A stretch of DNA of 64,000 nucleotides, taken from Methanomicrobiales archaeon (lineage in GTDB: Archaea; Halobacteriota; Methanomicrobia; Methanomicrobiales; Methanospirillaceae). Position 1 is the stretch's first letter. Each line of letters opens with the position of its first letter. A program made the position numbers and the translations under genes. Shown in pieces: positions 34,678-42,915 of this stretch. A model generated the notes under the pieces. The model made no database searches, was not told the origin of the DNA, and saw nothing but the letters and a program-made list of their open reading frames with translations. The stretch lies in the NCBI GenBank assembly GCA_012516785.1, contig JAAYWH010000104.1, forward strand, positions 1 through 64,000, read 5' to 3'.

Positions 34678-35328
34678 ATGACAGGCACCGACCCCTGGGA
34701 GTCTGCTCGGGAACGGATGGTCGCAACCCAGATTGCGGCACGCGGAGTCGGCGATGAACAGGTCCTGGCAGCAATGCGCCGGGTTCCCCGCCATCTTTTT
34801 GTGCCCGCGGAAGTACGCGGGTCCGCATACAGCGACTATCCGCTCCCCATCGGACACGGCCAGACCATCTCCCAGCCCTACATCGTTGCGATGATGACCT
34901 CCCTGCTCCAGATCCAGCCGGATGACCATTTACTTGAGATTGGATCTGGGAGCGGGTACCAGGCAGCGGTCCTTGGAATCCTGGCGCGGGAGGTCATCTC
35001 GATCGAACGTATCCCTGAGGTGGCGCAGCTTGCGAGGAAGAATCTTGCCGATGCTGGAATCACCAATGTCACGGTTGTCATTGGTGATGGCACCCTGGGA
35101 TTTCCAGGCGGTGCCCCATATGACGGCGTGCTGATCACGGCCGCAACCCCCTCAATTCCGTCGCCGCTGGTTGAACAGCTCGCGGAAGGGGGGAGACTCG
35201 TTGCCCCTGTGGGATCAAGGGACCTTCAGGAGCTGGTACGGCTGACAAGGAAGGGTCATGACCTGACCCGCGAGTCCTTTGGCGGGGTTGTCTTTGTGCC
35301 CCTGCTCGGGGAGCATGGGTGGAAGTAG
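34678..35328 (+). CDS. pcm: Protein-L-isoaspartate O-methyltransferase
   Basis: Repairs isoaspartyl residues formed by protein ageing by methylating their carboxylate with SAM. The 216-residue protein shows RVPRHLFVP and the PLPIGHGQTISQPYIVA segment (about residues 58-74), which is the Pcm signature, followed by the SAM-binding LLEIGSGSGYQAAVLG (about 81-96). Length and motif order are as expected. It is 14 bp after sufB and its 3' end overlaps the cyclase gene by 10 nt, so sufCB-pcm-cyclase may be one transcript. Confidence 0.95.
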   Translation: MTGTDPWESARERMVATQIAARGVGDEQVLAAMRRVPRHLFVPAEVRGSAYSDYPLPIGHGQTISQPYIVAMMTSLLQIQPDDHLLEIGSGSGYQAAVLGILAREVISIERIPEVAQLARKNLADAGITNVTVVIGDGTLGFPGGAPYDGVLITAATPSIPSPLVEQLAEGGRLVAPVGSRDLQELVRLTRKGHDLTRESFGGVVFVPLLGEHGWK

Positions 35329-35984
35329 TGGTTAAAAACGGGAGGATCTACGATATCACCCGGCCGCTTGCTCCCGGATGCATCGTGTATCCGGGAGACA
35401 TCGTCCCGGGATTTGCCCAGGAAGATCACGGGAATTACCTGATCACCGAGATACGAATCAGCAGTCATTCCGGTACCCATATCGACGCTCCATCCCACTA
35501 TCTCAAGCAGGGTGCAGGCGTCGATGAGATTCCTCTTACCCACCTGATGGGATGGTGCCGGGTAATCGACGTCACCCATATCCAGGGTGAGATAAAAAAA
35601 AGCGATCTTGAAGGGAAGAGTAGTGGTGCGAAAAAAGTTCTTTTCAAGACCTCATTTTCAGACCAGAACGAATTTGTGGAGGACTATCCGTCACTTGGGA
35701 TCGAGGCTGCGGAATTCCTTGCAGCTCAGCGTATTCATTGTGTGGGAACCGATGCCCCATCCATTGAGCAATACAACTGCAGCGGATCAGTTCACAGGAC
35801 CCTCCTCTCGGCAGGGACGGTGGTTATCGAAATGCTCGATCTCTGGAGAATTCCGGAAGGAGACTACTGGATGATTGCCCTTCCCCTGCGGTTGAGCGGG
35901 CTTGATGGATCTCCCTGCCGAGCTCTCCTGTTCGAGGGGTGGGAGGAGGAACACCCATCATGGACCTTATACGAAGTGCAATAA
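35319..35984 (+). CDS. Cyclase family metal-dependent hydrolase (kynurenine formamidase-like)
   Basis: A 221-residue protein of the cyclase/arylformamidase superfamily. The metal-binding motif HSGTHIDAPSHY (about residues 50-61) matches HxGTHxDxPxH. Also seen are YPGD near residue 24 and the C-terminal LRLSGLDGSPCRALL. In bacteria related enzymes hydrolyse N-formylkynurenine; in methanogens the substrate is unknown. It overlaps pcm by 10 nt and the unrecognised gene at 35960 by 25 nt, suggesting a compact operon. Confidence 0.85.
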   Translation: MEVVVKNGRIYDITRPLAPGCIVYPGDIVPGFAQEDHGNYLITEIRISSHSGTHIDAPSHYLKQGAGVDEIPLTHLMGWCRVIDVTHIQGEIKKSDLEGKSSGAKKVLFKTSFSDQNEFVEDYPSLGIEAAEFLAAQRIHCVGTDAPSIEQYNCSGSVHRTLLSAGTVVIEMLDLWRIPEGDYWMIALPLRLSGLDGSPCRALLFEGWEEEHPSWTLYEVQ

Positions 35985-36565
35985 AGAGACTGCAAACGAG
36001 GATCGAAGGATCGGGATCAGAGGAAGGAGTAGTCAGGATTGATATTGATTCTGACAGGATTGTTTGCCAGTATGAAAAGGGTGCCTGCCTGAAAGCAGCG
36101 TATGGCGGGCGGTCCTCCGAGTTCGTCACCATGGATCCATTGACGGCAACAACCCGGATCGGATTCATGTTCGGTGCAAAGCTGGAACAATCGCGGCAAC
36201 GGGCTGCGGCATGCGCTATCCTGAACGTGGTTGCAGGATTTTTCTGTATTTCGCGTGTCCTCAAGTCCTGCCCGCCCGAATTTCATCGTGAGTGCCTCGG
36301 TGCGCTCAGGTGCGAGATCGGGGATGCCCCGGTATACCCGGTTGGGATGATGGCGGCAGCAAAGGAAAAATTCTCCCATCTGGTGACGGACCCCCATGCT
36401 GCAGAGATTATTCTGGTCGTCGGTGATGGGCTGATCCACCCTGAGATCGGCGATCTTATTGAAAAATATCGGGAAGAAAAAAGGATCCTCTTCCTCTCCC
36501 CCTCCACAGTCGGGGTAAGTGCCCTGCTGGGATGCGAGCACTGGTGCCCGTTTGGGAAAATCTGA
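35960..36565 (+). CDS. Unrecognised protein, 201 residues
   Basis: I do not recognise a family. The sequence is a soluble, alpha/beta-looking protein with VIVCQYEKGACLKAAY early (about residues 33-48), a glycine-rich LVVGDGLIHPEIGDLI near 162, and a C-terminal FLSPSTVGVSALLGCEHWCP. Cysteines near residues 38, 43, 84, 105, 112, 119 and 192-196 may bind metal. The ATG at 35960 is preceded by GGAGGAGG (35942-35949); a GTG at 35939 is possible. It overlaps the cyclase by 25 nt. After it there is a long gap to aglB. Confidence 0.6.
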   Translation: MDLIRSAIKRLQTRIEGSGSEEGVVRIDIDSDRIVCQYEKGACLKAAYGGRSSEFVTMDPLTATTRIGFMFGAKLEQSRQRAAACAILNVVAGFFCISRVLKSCPPEFHRECLGALRCEIGDAPVYPVGMMAAAKEKFSHLVTDPHAAEIILVVGDGLIHPEIGDLIEKYREEKRILFLSPSTVGVSALLGCEHWCPFGKI

Positions 36566-36999
36566 TCCTTCTTTTCCTGGTATTCACCTCCTGTTGCACT
36601 CTGCCGGACTAATGAAGGGACCCGTTCCGAATCAGTAGCCATTACCCATGGAAGAGAATGCTTTGTTCTTGTGAGGATACCTGGTAGCGGAGGGTCGCAT
36701 CGTATTAATCATGGCAGGATCTGATCCCTTCAAGTTCCCACAGGTATTCCGTGTGTCTGGCTTCGCAGCCCTACAGAATGGGGTATAACGATTTCATAAT
36801 AGGCGGGGGAGTGGCAATCGCAATACAGAATGCATGGCGTGTCGCACGGGAATCGGATATACTCTCGATTGTGGTTTAAAGTTAAAATAAATGTATTTTG
36901 GGTTTTGTTTCGAAATTTATACCAGATTATTGGAGGGTTCACAAACTATAACATAATGGAACATTAACATGTGCTGAGTACACAATAGGGAGGTCAACA
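36566..36999. other. Intergenic region upstream of aglB
   Basis: About 430 bp without a recognisable gene. It becomes AT-rich towards aglB, with a TATA-like AATTTATACC at 36914-36923 about 80 bp before the ATG and a GGGAGGT ribosome-binding site at 36988-36994. Open frames here are short and lack start signals. I see no RNA gene. Confidence 0.45.
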
Positions 37000-39597
37000 A
37001 TGGCAGATACCGGTTTATTTCGATACAGGAATATAGGGATTATTGTCATCTTAATAATCCTTGCGGCATTTTCCCTCTGGATACGGGTGCTCCCCTTGTT
37101 CGGGCCCCATGCCGCCGACATTTTGAGTATTGTGGGAAGTGATGATCCCCTCTATAACCTTCGGCAGATCGAACAGATCCTCGCTAATTTCCCTGGCTAC
37201 AGCTGGTTTGAGGCAATGACACTCTTTCCCACAGGCCAGACTGTGCCATGGGGACCGTTATTCACCTTTATCTGCAGTGTTGCATGCCTGGTTGCGGGAG
37301 CAACAACCAGGACGGAGATCATCCAGGCTGCCCTCTGGGTACCACCTATCCTTGCGGCATTGATGGTCCCGGTCATCTTTGTCCTTGTCAGGAAAATCTG
37401 GGACTGGAAAGCCGGCCTTATCGCTGCAGCCCTGATCGCGGTTATCGGTGGACAATTCTTCTTCCGTTCCCTGGCCGGGTACCTGGACCACCATATAGCA
37501 GAGGTATTCTTCAGCACCATCTACTGCATAGCCTACCTCTATTGCCTCGACTTCTGCCGGAAAAGCCCCGTCGACCTGAAAGTATGGAAAACGCTGAAAA
37601 TACCGGTCCTGGTCTCCTGCATTGCCGGCGTTGCTTACGTCCTCGGCTTCCTCACCATGCCGACCATGATCCTCTTTGCCTTCATCACTGCCCTCACCAC
37701 CATTTGTCTCTTCATTTACGAATATTACCATGGGAGACACGGGGAATATATCGTCGTTATCAATACGGTGGTGTTCGGCATTGCCCTTCTCGTCTCGTTG
37801 TTCTTCCTCCCCTCAAGTGGATTTGCTCTCTACTACTATTCCCTTGGACACCCCATCTCGTACCTCCTTCTCATTGTGGGGACCATTATCCTCTATGCAC
37901 TCTCCCGGTTCCTGGCAGGAAGACCCTGGTACAGCTACCCGGGCATCGTCTTTGCTCTCTCCCTTATCGGCATTCTCATAATGGCGTTAGCGCTTCCAAC
38001 CCTGTATCAGACATTCGTTGAGGGACTCACGGCATTCTTCGGGCTCAGTCCCTATACCGTCACCATTCAGGAAGCTCGTCCGTGGACACTCTCGGAAGCT
38101 TGGGCGGTCTTCAACTTCGGCCTCCTGCTGATGATTGGAGGGATTTTTGCCCTTCTTTATAAGAACTGGAAGGAATACCGGCCCGGACATATTTTCGTCC
38201 TCGTCTGGTCGTTCTTTATCATCATCGCAGCATTCCGGGAAGTCCGGTACGAGTATTATCTGGCGGTGAACATCGCACTACTCGGCGGAATATGCGTTGG
38301 ATTCGCCCTTGAACATGCCTGGCCGGATATCCTGGCTATGGGAAAAAAGGCGTCCGTAAAAGAACCGGAACCAGAACAGAAGGAAGTGAAGGGATCAACG
38401 AAGAAGAAGAAAGCTGATAGGATATCCCAGAAATCAACCAGGAAAGCAGTTTCAAAGTCGAAGATCAACTACGTCAATATCCTCCTTGCCGGACTTGCGT
38501 GTGCCTTTGCTCTCATCTTCGCAGTGTTATCGTTACAGCAACAGTATGCCGTGGCATCCTCTGAGGGGATACGGATGAACCAGGACTGGCGGGAATCCCT
38601 GGAATGGATGAACGGCAATACTCCTGAAACCGGAGTGGATTATTATACCATATATGAAGAAGACAACTTCACCTATCCGGCAACAGCATATGGTGTCATG
38701 TCATGGTGGGACTACGGCCATATGATCACCTATCTTGCCAACCGGATTCCGAACTCGAATCCATTCCAGGCAGGAGTTGCTGGCCCGAACGGTTCTGCGA
38801 CATTCTTCGTATCAGGGATGGAATCGGCCACCAACCAGGTTGCGGACAATCAGGGTACACGGTATGTGATGACCGATATCGAGATGGCGACAGGAAAGTT
38901 CTGGGCGATGGCGACCTGGTACAATGCGACGGAAAAGCAGGCCCCCTATCAACCTACCTACTATATTCCTGATCCCGCGAATCCAGGAACCTATCAGCCA
39001 CTCACCGCATACAAGGACCTGTATTTCCTGACCACGGTATCGAGATTACACAACTTCGATGGCTCCTACACTCCCGCTGGAGAAGTCTATTACATTGAGT
39101 ATACCACCTCAATCGGCAGCAGGCCGGATCAGGCAGTCATTACCGAGGCGACCGTGATGGATGCCGATGAGGCAAATGCAGCCGCAGACCGGTATAACCA
39201 GCAGGCGCAACCCGGGACCGGTGCTGCTGTAGTAAGTACCAATTTCATCCAGCCGACAACCGATATCCCAGCGCTCAGCCATTACCGTCTTGTCCATGAA
39301 TCGCCGACCAATGTGTTCTCTGGCTCTTCTCCCGATGTGAAGTACGTAAAGATATTTGAGTATGTCCCAGGGGCCCGGATCAAGGGAGAAGGGATCATCG
39401 AACTGCCTCTGGTTTCCAACACCGGGAGAGCGTTTGTGTACCGCCAGCAGAGTACGAATGGGGAGTTTGTCGTACCCTATTCTACCGAGGGGAATCCCTA
39501 TGATGTACGGGCGACTGGCAAGTACAAGATTACCGGAACCGGAAGGCAGATCTCGGTTTCAGAAGACGCGATCATGAGAGGCCTTCAGATCACCTGA
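37000..39597 (+). CDS. aglB: Dolichyl-phosphooligosaccharide--protein glycotransferase AglB
   Basis: STT3-family oligosaccharyltransferase that moves a lipid-linked glycan onto Asn in N-x-S/T sequons outside the cell. The 865-residue protein starts with about 13 membrane helices (residues 12-435). The first catalytic acidic motif is DD at 48-49 (SDDPLYNL), the second DHHIAE at 163-168. A lysine-rich cytoplasmic loop lies near 450-490, and the soluble C-terminal half has the WWDYG signature at 569-573. It has a good ribosome-binding site and is followed after 3 nt by the HDAC-like gene. It probably uses glycans from the 13-23 kb locus. Confidence 0.95.
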   Translation: MADTGLFRYRNIGIIVILIILAAFSLWIRVLPLFGPHAADILSIVGSDDPLYNLRQIEQILANFPGYSWFEAMTLFPTGQTVPWGPLFTFICSVACLVAGATTRTEIIQAALWVPPILAALMVPVIFVLVRKIWDWKAGLIAAALIAVIGGQFFFRSLAGYLDHHIAEVFFSTIYCIAYLYCLDFCRKSPVDLKVWKTLKIPVLVSCIAGVAYVLGFLTMPTMILFAFITALTTICLFIYEYYHGRHGEYIVVINTVVFGIALLVSLFFLPSSGFALYYYSLGHPISYLLLIVGTIILYALSRFLAGRPWYSYPGIVFALSLIGILIMALALPTLYQTFVEGLTAFFGLSPYTVTIQEARPWTLSEAWAVFNFGLLLMIGGIFALLYKNWKEYRPGHIFVLVWSFFIIIAAFREVRYEYYLAVNIALLGGICVGFALEHAWPDILAMGKKASVKEPEPEQKEVKGSTKKKKADRISQKSTRKAVSKSKINYVNILLAGLACAFALIFAVLSLQQQYAVASSEGIRMNQDWRESLEWMNGNTPETGVDYYTIYEEDNFTYPATAYGVMSWWDYGHMITYLANRIPNSNPFQAGVAGPNGSATFFVSGMESATNQVADNQGTRYVMTDIEMATGKFWAMATWYNATEKQAPYQPTYYIPDPANPGTYQPLTAYKDLYFLTTVSRLHNFDGSYTPAGEVYYIEYTTSIGSRPDQAVITEATVMDADEANAAADRYNQQAQPGTGAAVVSTNFIQPTTDIPALSHYRLVHESPTNVFSGSSPDVKYVKIFEYVPGARIKGEGIIELPLVSNTGRAFVYRQQSTNGEFVVPYSTEGNPYDVRATGKYKITGTGRQISVSEDAIMRGLQIT

Positions 39598-39600
39598 ACG

Positions 39601-40578
39601 ATGACATCCCAGTGCTCGGCCATCTGCGGGGAGGAATTCACTGCCCATAATATGGCGATCTCCCGGGAGAACCGGGCACGTATCGAGAATGTCATCACCC
39701 GGCTTCCCGATTATGTCAGGCGGCACCCCCCTGAATCTGCCGGTGCAGTGGATCTCGAACGGGTCCATGACGTCCGCCATATCCGGATGATCGAGGAGTT
39801 CAGCTCATACGGCGGTCTCCACTATATCGACATGGACACCTATGTGACGGAGAATTCCTTCACTACTGCTCTCTTTGCTGCCGGATCGTCCATCAGGGCA
39901 TGCAGCAGAGCACTTGATGGCGAACATTGTTTTGCCATCATCCGCCCTCCCGGGCATCATGCCGAACCTGACCGGGCCATGGGATTCTGCCTCTTCAACA
40001 ATGCGGCAGTTGCCGCTGCATGGGCGCTGGAAACTGTTGATCGCGTCGCGATCATCGATTGGGATCTGCACCATGGGAACGGCACACAGAAGATCTTTTA
40101 TCGGAGCGATCGGGTTCTCTTCTGCTCCATCCACCAGAGTAATGCTTTCCCGGGAACAGGGTGGATCGATGAGATCGGTGAGGGGAGGGGTCGGGGATTC
40201 ACCCTCAACGCGCCCCTTTTACCTGGCAGCACCATCGATGACTATGCGTGCGTGTTCGAGGAGGTGTTCGCTGAAGCCATCTCGCACTTCTCACCCGATC
40301 TCCTGATCATCTCTGCGGGCCAGGACCCCCTCTCAGACGATCCCATGGAAGGGATGCGGCTCGTCCCGCGGGATTTTGGCGTCCTGACCCGTATCCTCAT
40401 GGAAGCCCACGAGAATCCGCTCGCTCTCGTCCTGGAAGGGGGATACGGCCCTTCACTCGGTGAGGCGGTCGCCGCCACATTCGATGCATTGCATGGAGAA
40501 CCGGTGAAAATGCCCTATGGGGATACCCGTCAGAGCACCAGAAAAGTTGTCGCCCACTTGAAAAAAGTGATGATATGA
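39601..40578 (+). CDS. Histone deacetylase family (class II-like) amidohydrolase
   Basis: A 325-residue zinc amidohydrolase of the HDAC/acetoin-utilisation/acetylpolyamine family. Conserved motifs are RPPGHHAEPDRAMGFCLFNN (about residues 116-135, catalytic tandem His), IIDWDLHHGNGTQ (about 152-164, zinc Asp and His) and SAGQDPLSDDP (about 239-249, where the zinc-binding Asp is in D-P). Substrate could be acetylated protein lysine or acetylpolyamine; the sequence does not tell. It starts 3 nt after aglB and has no visible independent promoter, so the two are likely co-transcribed, an unexpected pairing. Confidence 0.88.
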   Translation: MTSQCSAICGEEFTAHNMAISRENRARIENVITRLPDYVRRHPPESAGAVDLERVHDVRHIRMIEEFSSYGGLHYIDMDTYVTENSFTTALFAAGSSIRACSRALDGEHCFAIIRPPGHHAEPDRAMGFCLFNNAAVAAAWALETVDRVAIIDWDLHHGNGTQKIFYRSDRVLFCSIHQSNAFPGTGWIDEIGEGRGRGFTLNAPLLPGSTIDDYACVFEEVFAEAISHFSPDLLIISAGQDPLSDDPMEGMRLVPRDFGVLTRILMEAHENPLALVLEGGYGPSLGEAVAATFDALHGEPVKMPYGDTRQSTRKVVAHLKKVMI

Positions 40579-40636
40579 GATAGCAAGATCCTGGTTGGGA
40601 CGCGTGAGCACTCGATTATCATCCGATTTTTGTCAC

Positions 40637-40740
40637 GAGTATCGTTCTGATGTGGCAGGGAATTTTAAAGTAAGTCGGTGCCTTTCGTCAGCATATCGGA
40701 CGGTGAGAGTATCGTTCAGACAGGGCAGGGAATTTTGAAA
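40637..40740. repeat. Imperfect 34-nt direct repeat at a convergent gene end
   Basis: GAGTATCGTTC-N6-GGCAGGGAATTTT-N-AA occurs at 40637-40670 and 40707-40740, 28 of 34 positions identical, 70 bp period. It lies in the 178 bp between the 3' ends of the HDAC-like and ycaO genes. Purpose unknown. Confidence 0.6.
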
Positions 40741-40756
40741 TGAGGGTGCGGGGAAG

Positions 40757-41950
40757 CTATCGTGTGGAATGGCTCCGGACACGCGCAGGATTGACGTGCG
40801 AAACCTCAAATCCTGGTATGATGACCCTGACAACCGGGATGACAGTCCGTGTGAGATCACAGACACAAACCCTCTCAGCGAAGGGTCGCAGTTCCTCAAG
40901 CACCAGCCGGATGTCATCATCGATATAGGGCGTGCTCAGATCGTCCATGGAAGAGATCGGGAACTCTTCTGCAGGGGCAAACCACTCCCTGTTAATCCGT
41001 TTCATACGGTCATACCCTGCCCGCTCAACCAGGCTTTTCCGGCCGGGATTCTCCCTGCCGCCAGACAAGTGCGAAGCCCGGCTCTGGGCTACCTCGGTAA
41101 GAGCCCGGAGTACCGCGATAGAAGGATCAGGATGCGTCCCAGAACCCATCACGAGCAGTTCCGGATCTTTGGTTTCCGTGTCATCTGCTGCTGCGGCAAC
41201 GGTGGGGATCCGGGTTCTCCCGGAAAGCAACCAAAGGTGGATCTCGATCCCGCATGACTCCATCTTATTCCGGATATCCCGTGCCGGGCTGGGGTGGTCA
41301 AGCACAAGCCGCCTCCCCATGCATCGGGTTCTGCTGGCAACACTCATATCATCCCGTTCCATCACCTCGAGAATAGCATGCAGGATTGCCTCTTCCCTCA
41401 CGTTCCCGCTTGCAAGACCGTTGGTGTCGCTCTGGAACAATGGAAAGGTCATACCCAGCGTGTCATACGGATGGAAGACCGCGTTGCTTGGCACATACAC
41501 CTCATCCCCTGAGAGCAGGTCCAGTGCAGGACTCCAGTGAAGTTTCTCCCTTTCATGCAGATCCCGTGGCAGGATAAGATCTGCCGGATTGACCGTCCTG
41601 TGTACGGGCAGTTCTTCGTATGCTGCATACTCCATCTGGTCCATCCGGTATTCTGCACTGTATCGCTCCACTGCTTCCATCATTGCCGATACTTTCGCCT
41701 GGACAGGATCCTTGCCCTTGCCGGCGTGGTAGCGGACCCCTCCCCGCGCTGCACGGGGGCGGAAGGCCGAAAAACAGGGGATCCCTATCCTGTCAGACGG
41801 GGTGATATCCTTCACCTCTTCAACCCCTATCATCTCCATAAGGGGACTCACTGAAACGAGTGTTTCATCGGGAGATTTTACCCGGTGGGTTCCGTCAAGA
41901 TACTGCTTCCTGACCCTTTGCAGCCTGAAGCTCATCATTCGTAATGGCAT
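40757..41950 (-). CDS. ycaO: YcaO-type protein of McrA glycine thioamidation
   Basis: YcaO-superfamily ATP-dependent enzyme. In methanogens it is needed for thioglycine formation in the alpha subunit of methyl-coenzyme M reductase. The 397-residue protein has the YcaO kinase-like fold: GKGKDPVQAKVSAMMEAVER (about residues 77-96), ERYSAEY, LEVMERDDMS (about 195) and ALTEVAQSRASHLSGGREN (about 289-307), with a proline/glycine C-terminal part including PGFEVSH. A tfuA partner gene is not seen nearby. It is convergent with the HDAC-like gene and divergent from the DUF2098 gene. Confidence 0.88.
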   Translation of the reverse strand: MPLRMMSFRLQRVRKQYLDGTHRVKSPDETLVSVSPLMEMIGVEEVKDITPSDRIGIPCFSAFRPRAARGGVRYHAGKGKDPVQAKVSAMMEAVERYSAEYRMDQMEYAAYEELPVHRTVNPADLILPRDLHEREKLHWSPALDLLSGDEVYVPSNAVFHPYDTLGMTFPLFQSDTNGLASGNVREEAILHAILEVMERDDMSVASRTRCMGRRLVLDHPSPARDIRNKMESCGIEIHLWLLSGRTRIPTVAAAADDTETKDPELLVMGSGTHPDPSIAVLRALTEVAQSRASHLSGGRENPGRKSLVERAGYDRMKRINREWFAPAEEFPISSMDDLSTPYIDDDIRLVLEELRPFAERVCVCDLTRTVIPVVRVIIPGFEVSHVNPARVRSHSTR

Positions 41951-41990
41951 AGAAAATATCTTTATAGTATCCCTATGCCTCAGTGTAGGT

Positions 41991-42284
41991 ATGAACGCCG
42001 AAGAACTGGTAATCGGGATGCAGGTCCGCTATCCCAGGACCGGGACAAGCGGCAGGGTGACCCGTGTCGAGCAGCAGCGTGGGGACCTGTTTGCTGAGCT
42101 TGACAGCACAGGCCTCCTGTATAAGGTAGGGGAACTGGTGCCTGCCGCTTCGACAAAAGGGAAAGGGGAGAAGAGCCGGGAGAAGGATCTGGAGAGTATC
42201 AAAAAGGAAAGGGAATTTTTATCAGACGAGGCCTTCCGCGAAGCGCTCTCGCACACGGACCAGAGCTGCGAGGGTGGAGGTTAA
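41991..42284 (+). CDS. DUF2098 family small protein
   Basis: A 97-residue protein I associate with DUF2098, a family common in methanogens. The conserved core is VRYPRTGTSGRVTRVE (about residues 12-27) with a beta-rich LFAELDSTGLLYKVGELV (about 33-50), resembling a KOW-like or SH3-like barrel. The C-terminal half is highly charged and helical. ATG at 41991 was selected because it starts the conserved core; an upstream frame from 41802 overlaps ycaO. It is convergent with nikR and their 3' ends overlap by 4 nt. Function unknown. Confidence 0.7.
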   Translation: MNAEELVIGMQVRYPRTGTSGRVTRVEQQRGDLFAELDSTGLLYKVGELVPAASTKGKGEKSREKDLESIKKEREFLSDEAFREALSHTDQSCEGGG

Positions 42285-42703
42285 TCGTTGAGGGGGATCG
42301 TCGTCAACTTGACTGACTCAACTCCCTTCTGGGACATCAGTCGTTCAGCAAGGGTTTTCAGGTCAGCTCCTTCTCCTCTAATGAGAATAATCTCCAGACA
42401 ACGGTCGTGGCTTACATGGGAGTGAAGCGTTGCCTGAATGATCCCCATGAATTCGTGCTGGATATCAGTCAGGGTTGAGAGCAATCCCCGCTGGTCATGG
42501 TCATAGATCATAGTGATGACCCCCTGCCGCTCCCCTTTGACATCAGACATCCACTTGTAATACGTGATATAGCTCCGTATCGCATCCCGGATCCCCTCCG
42601 AACGCGAGGAGTAGCCCCGGTAGTTGATGATCTCATCGAATTTGTCCAGAAGGTTTTTTGGAAGGGATATCCCGATCCTCGAGAGCTCAGTGTCAATCGT
42701 CAT
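42281..42703 (-). CDS. nikR: Nickel-responsive transcriptional regulator NikR
   Basis: Ribbon-helix-helix repressor that senses Ni(II), which methanogens need for hydrogenases and coenzyme F430. The N-terminal RHH is ELSRIGISLPKNLLDKFDEI with the Arg/Ser contacts; the C-terminal ACT-like domain supplies the nickel ligands H83, H94, H96 and C102. These have the exact spacing of the E. coli ligands H76, H87, H89 and C95. The 140-residue length is normal. It is divergent from aif2g with 212 bp between; I found no clear GTATGA-N16-TCATAC operator in that gap. Confidence 0.93.
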   Translation of the reverse strand: MTIDTELSRIGISLPKNLLDKFDEIINYRGYSSRSEGIRDAIRSYITYYKWMSDVKGERQGVITMIYDHDQRGLLSTLTDIQHEFMGIIQATLHSHVSHDRCLEIILIRGEGADLKTLAERLMSQKGVESVKLTTIPLND

Positions 42704-42866
42704 CAGAAGTTACCTCGGATAATGAGATCTGCACAGATCCTCCACTTAATCCTTCCGGCCCATCATTGGTAAAGTACCACTTTTTCAGAAGATTTCCAGA
42801 AAATGCCCGTAACCCTCTCCACCTCCCTTGGAATAGTTTCATAACCATACGGCGATCCATGACCGG

Positions 42867-42876
42867 TTTGTATAAG
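42867..42876 (+). promoter_or_regulatory. TATA box of the aif2g superoperon
   Basis: TTTGTATAAG lies about 40-49 bp before the TTG start at 42916. A strong AAGGAGGT ribosome-binding site follows at 42898-42905. It drives the translation gene cluster. Confidence 0.5.
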
Positions 42877-42915
42877 TAGGTTCATTCAATATTACATAAG
42901 GAGGTTTGATCGCAT

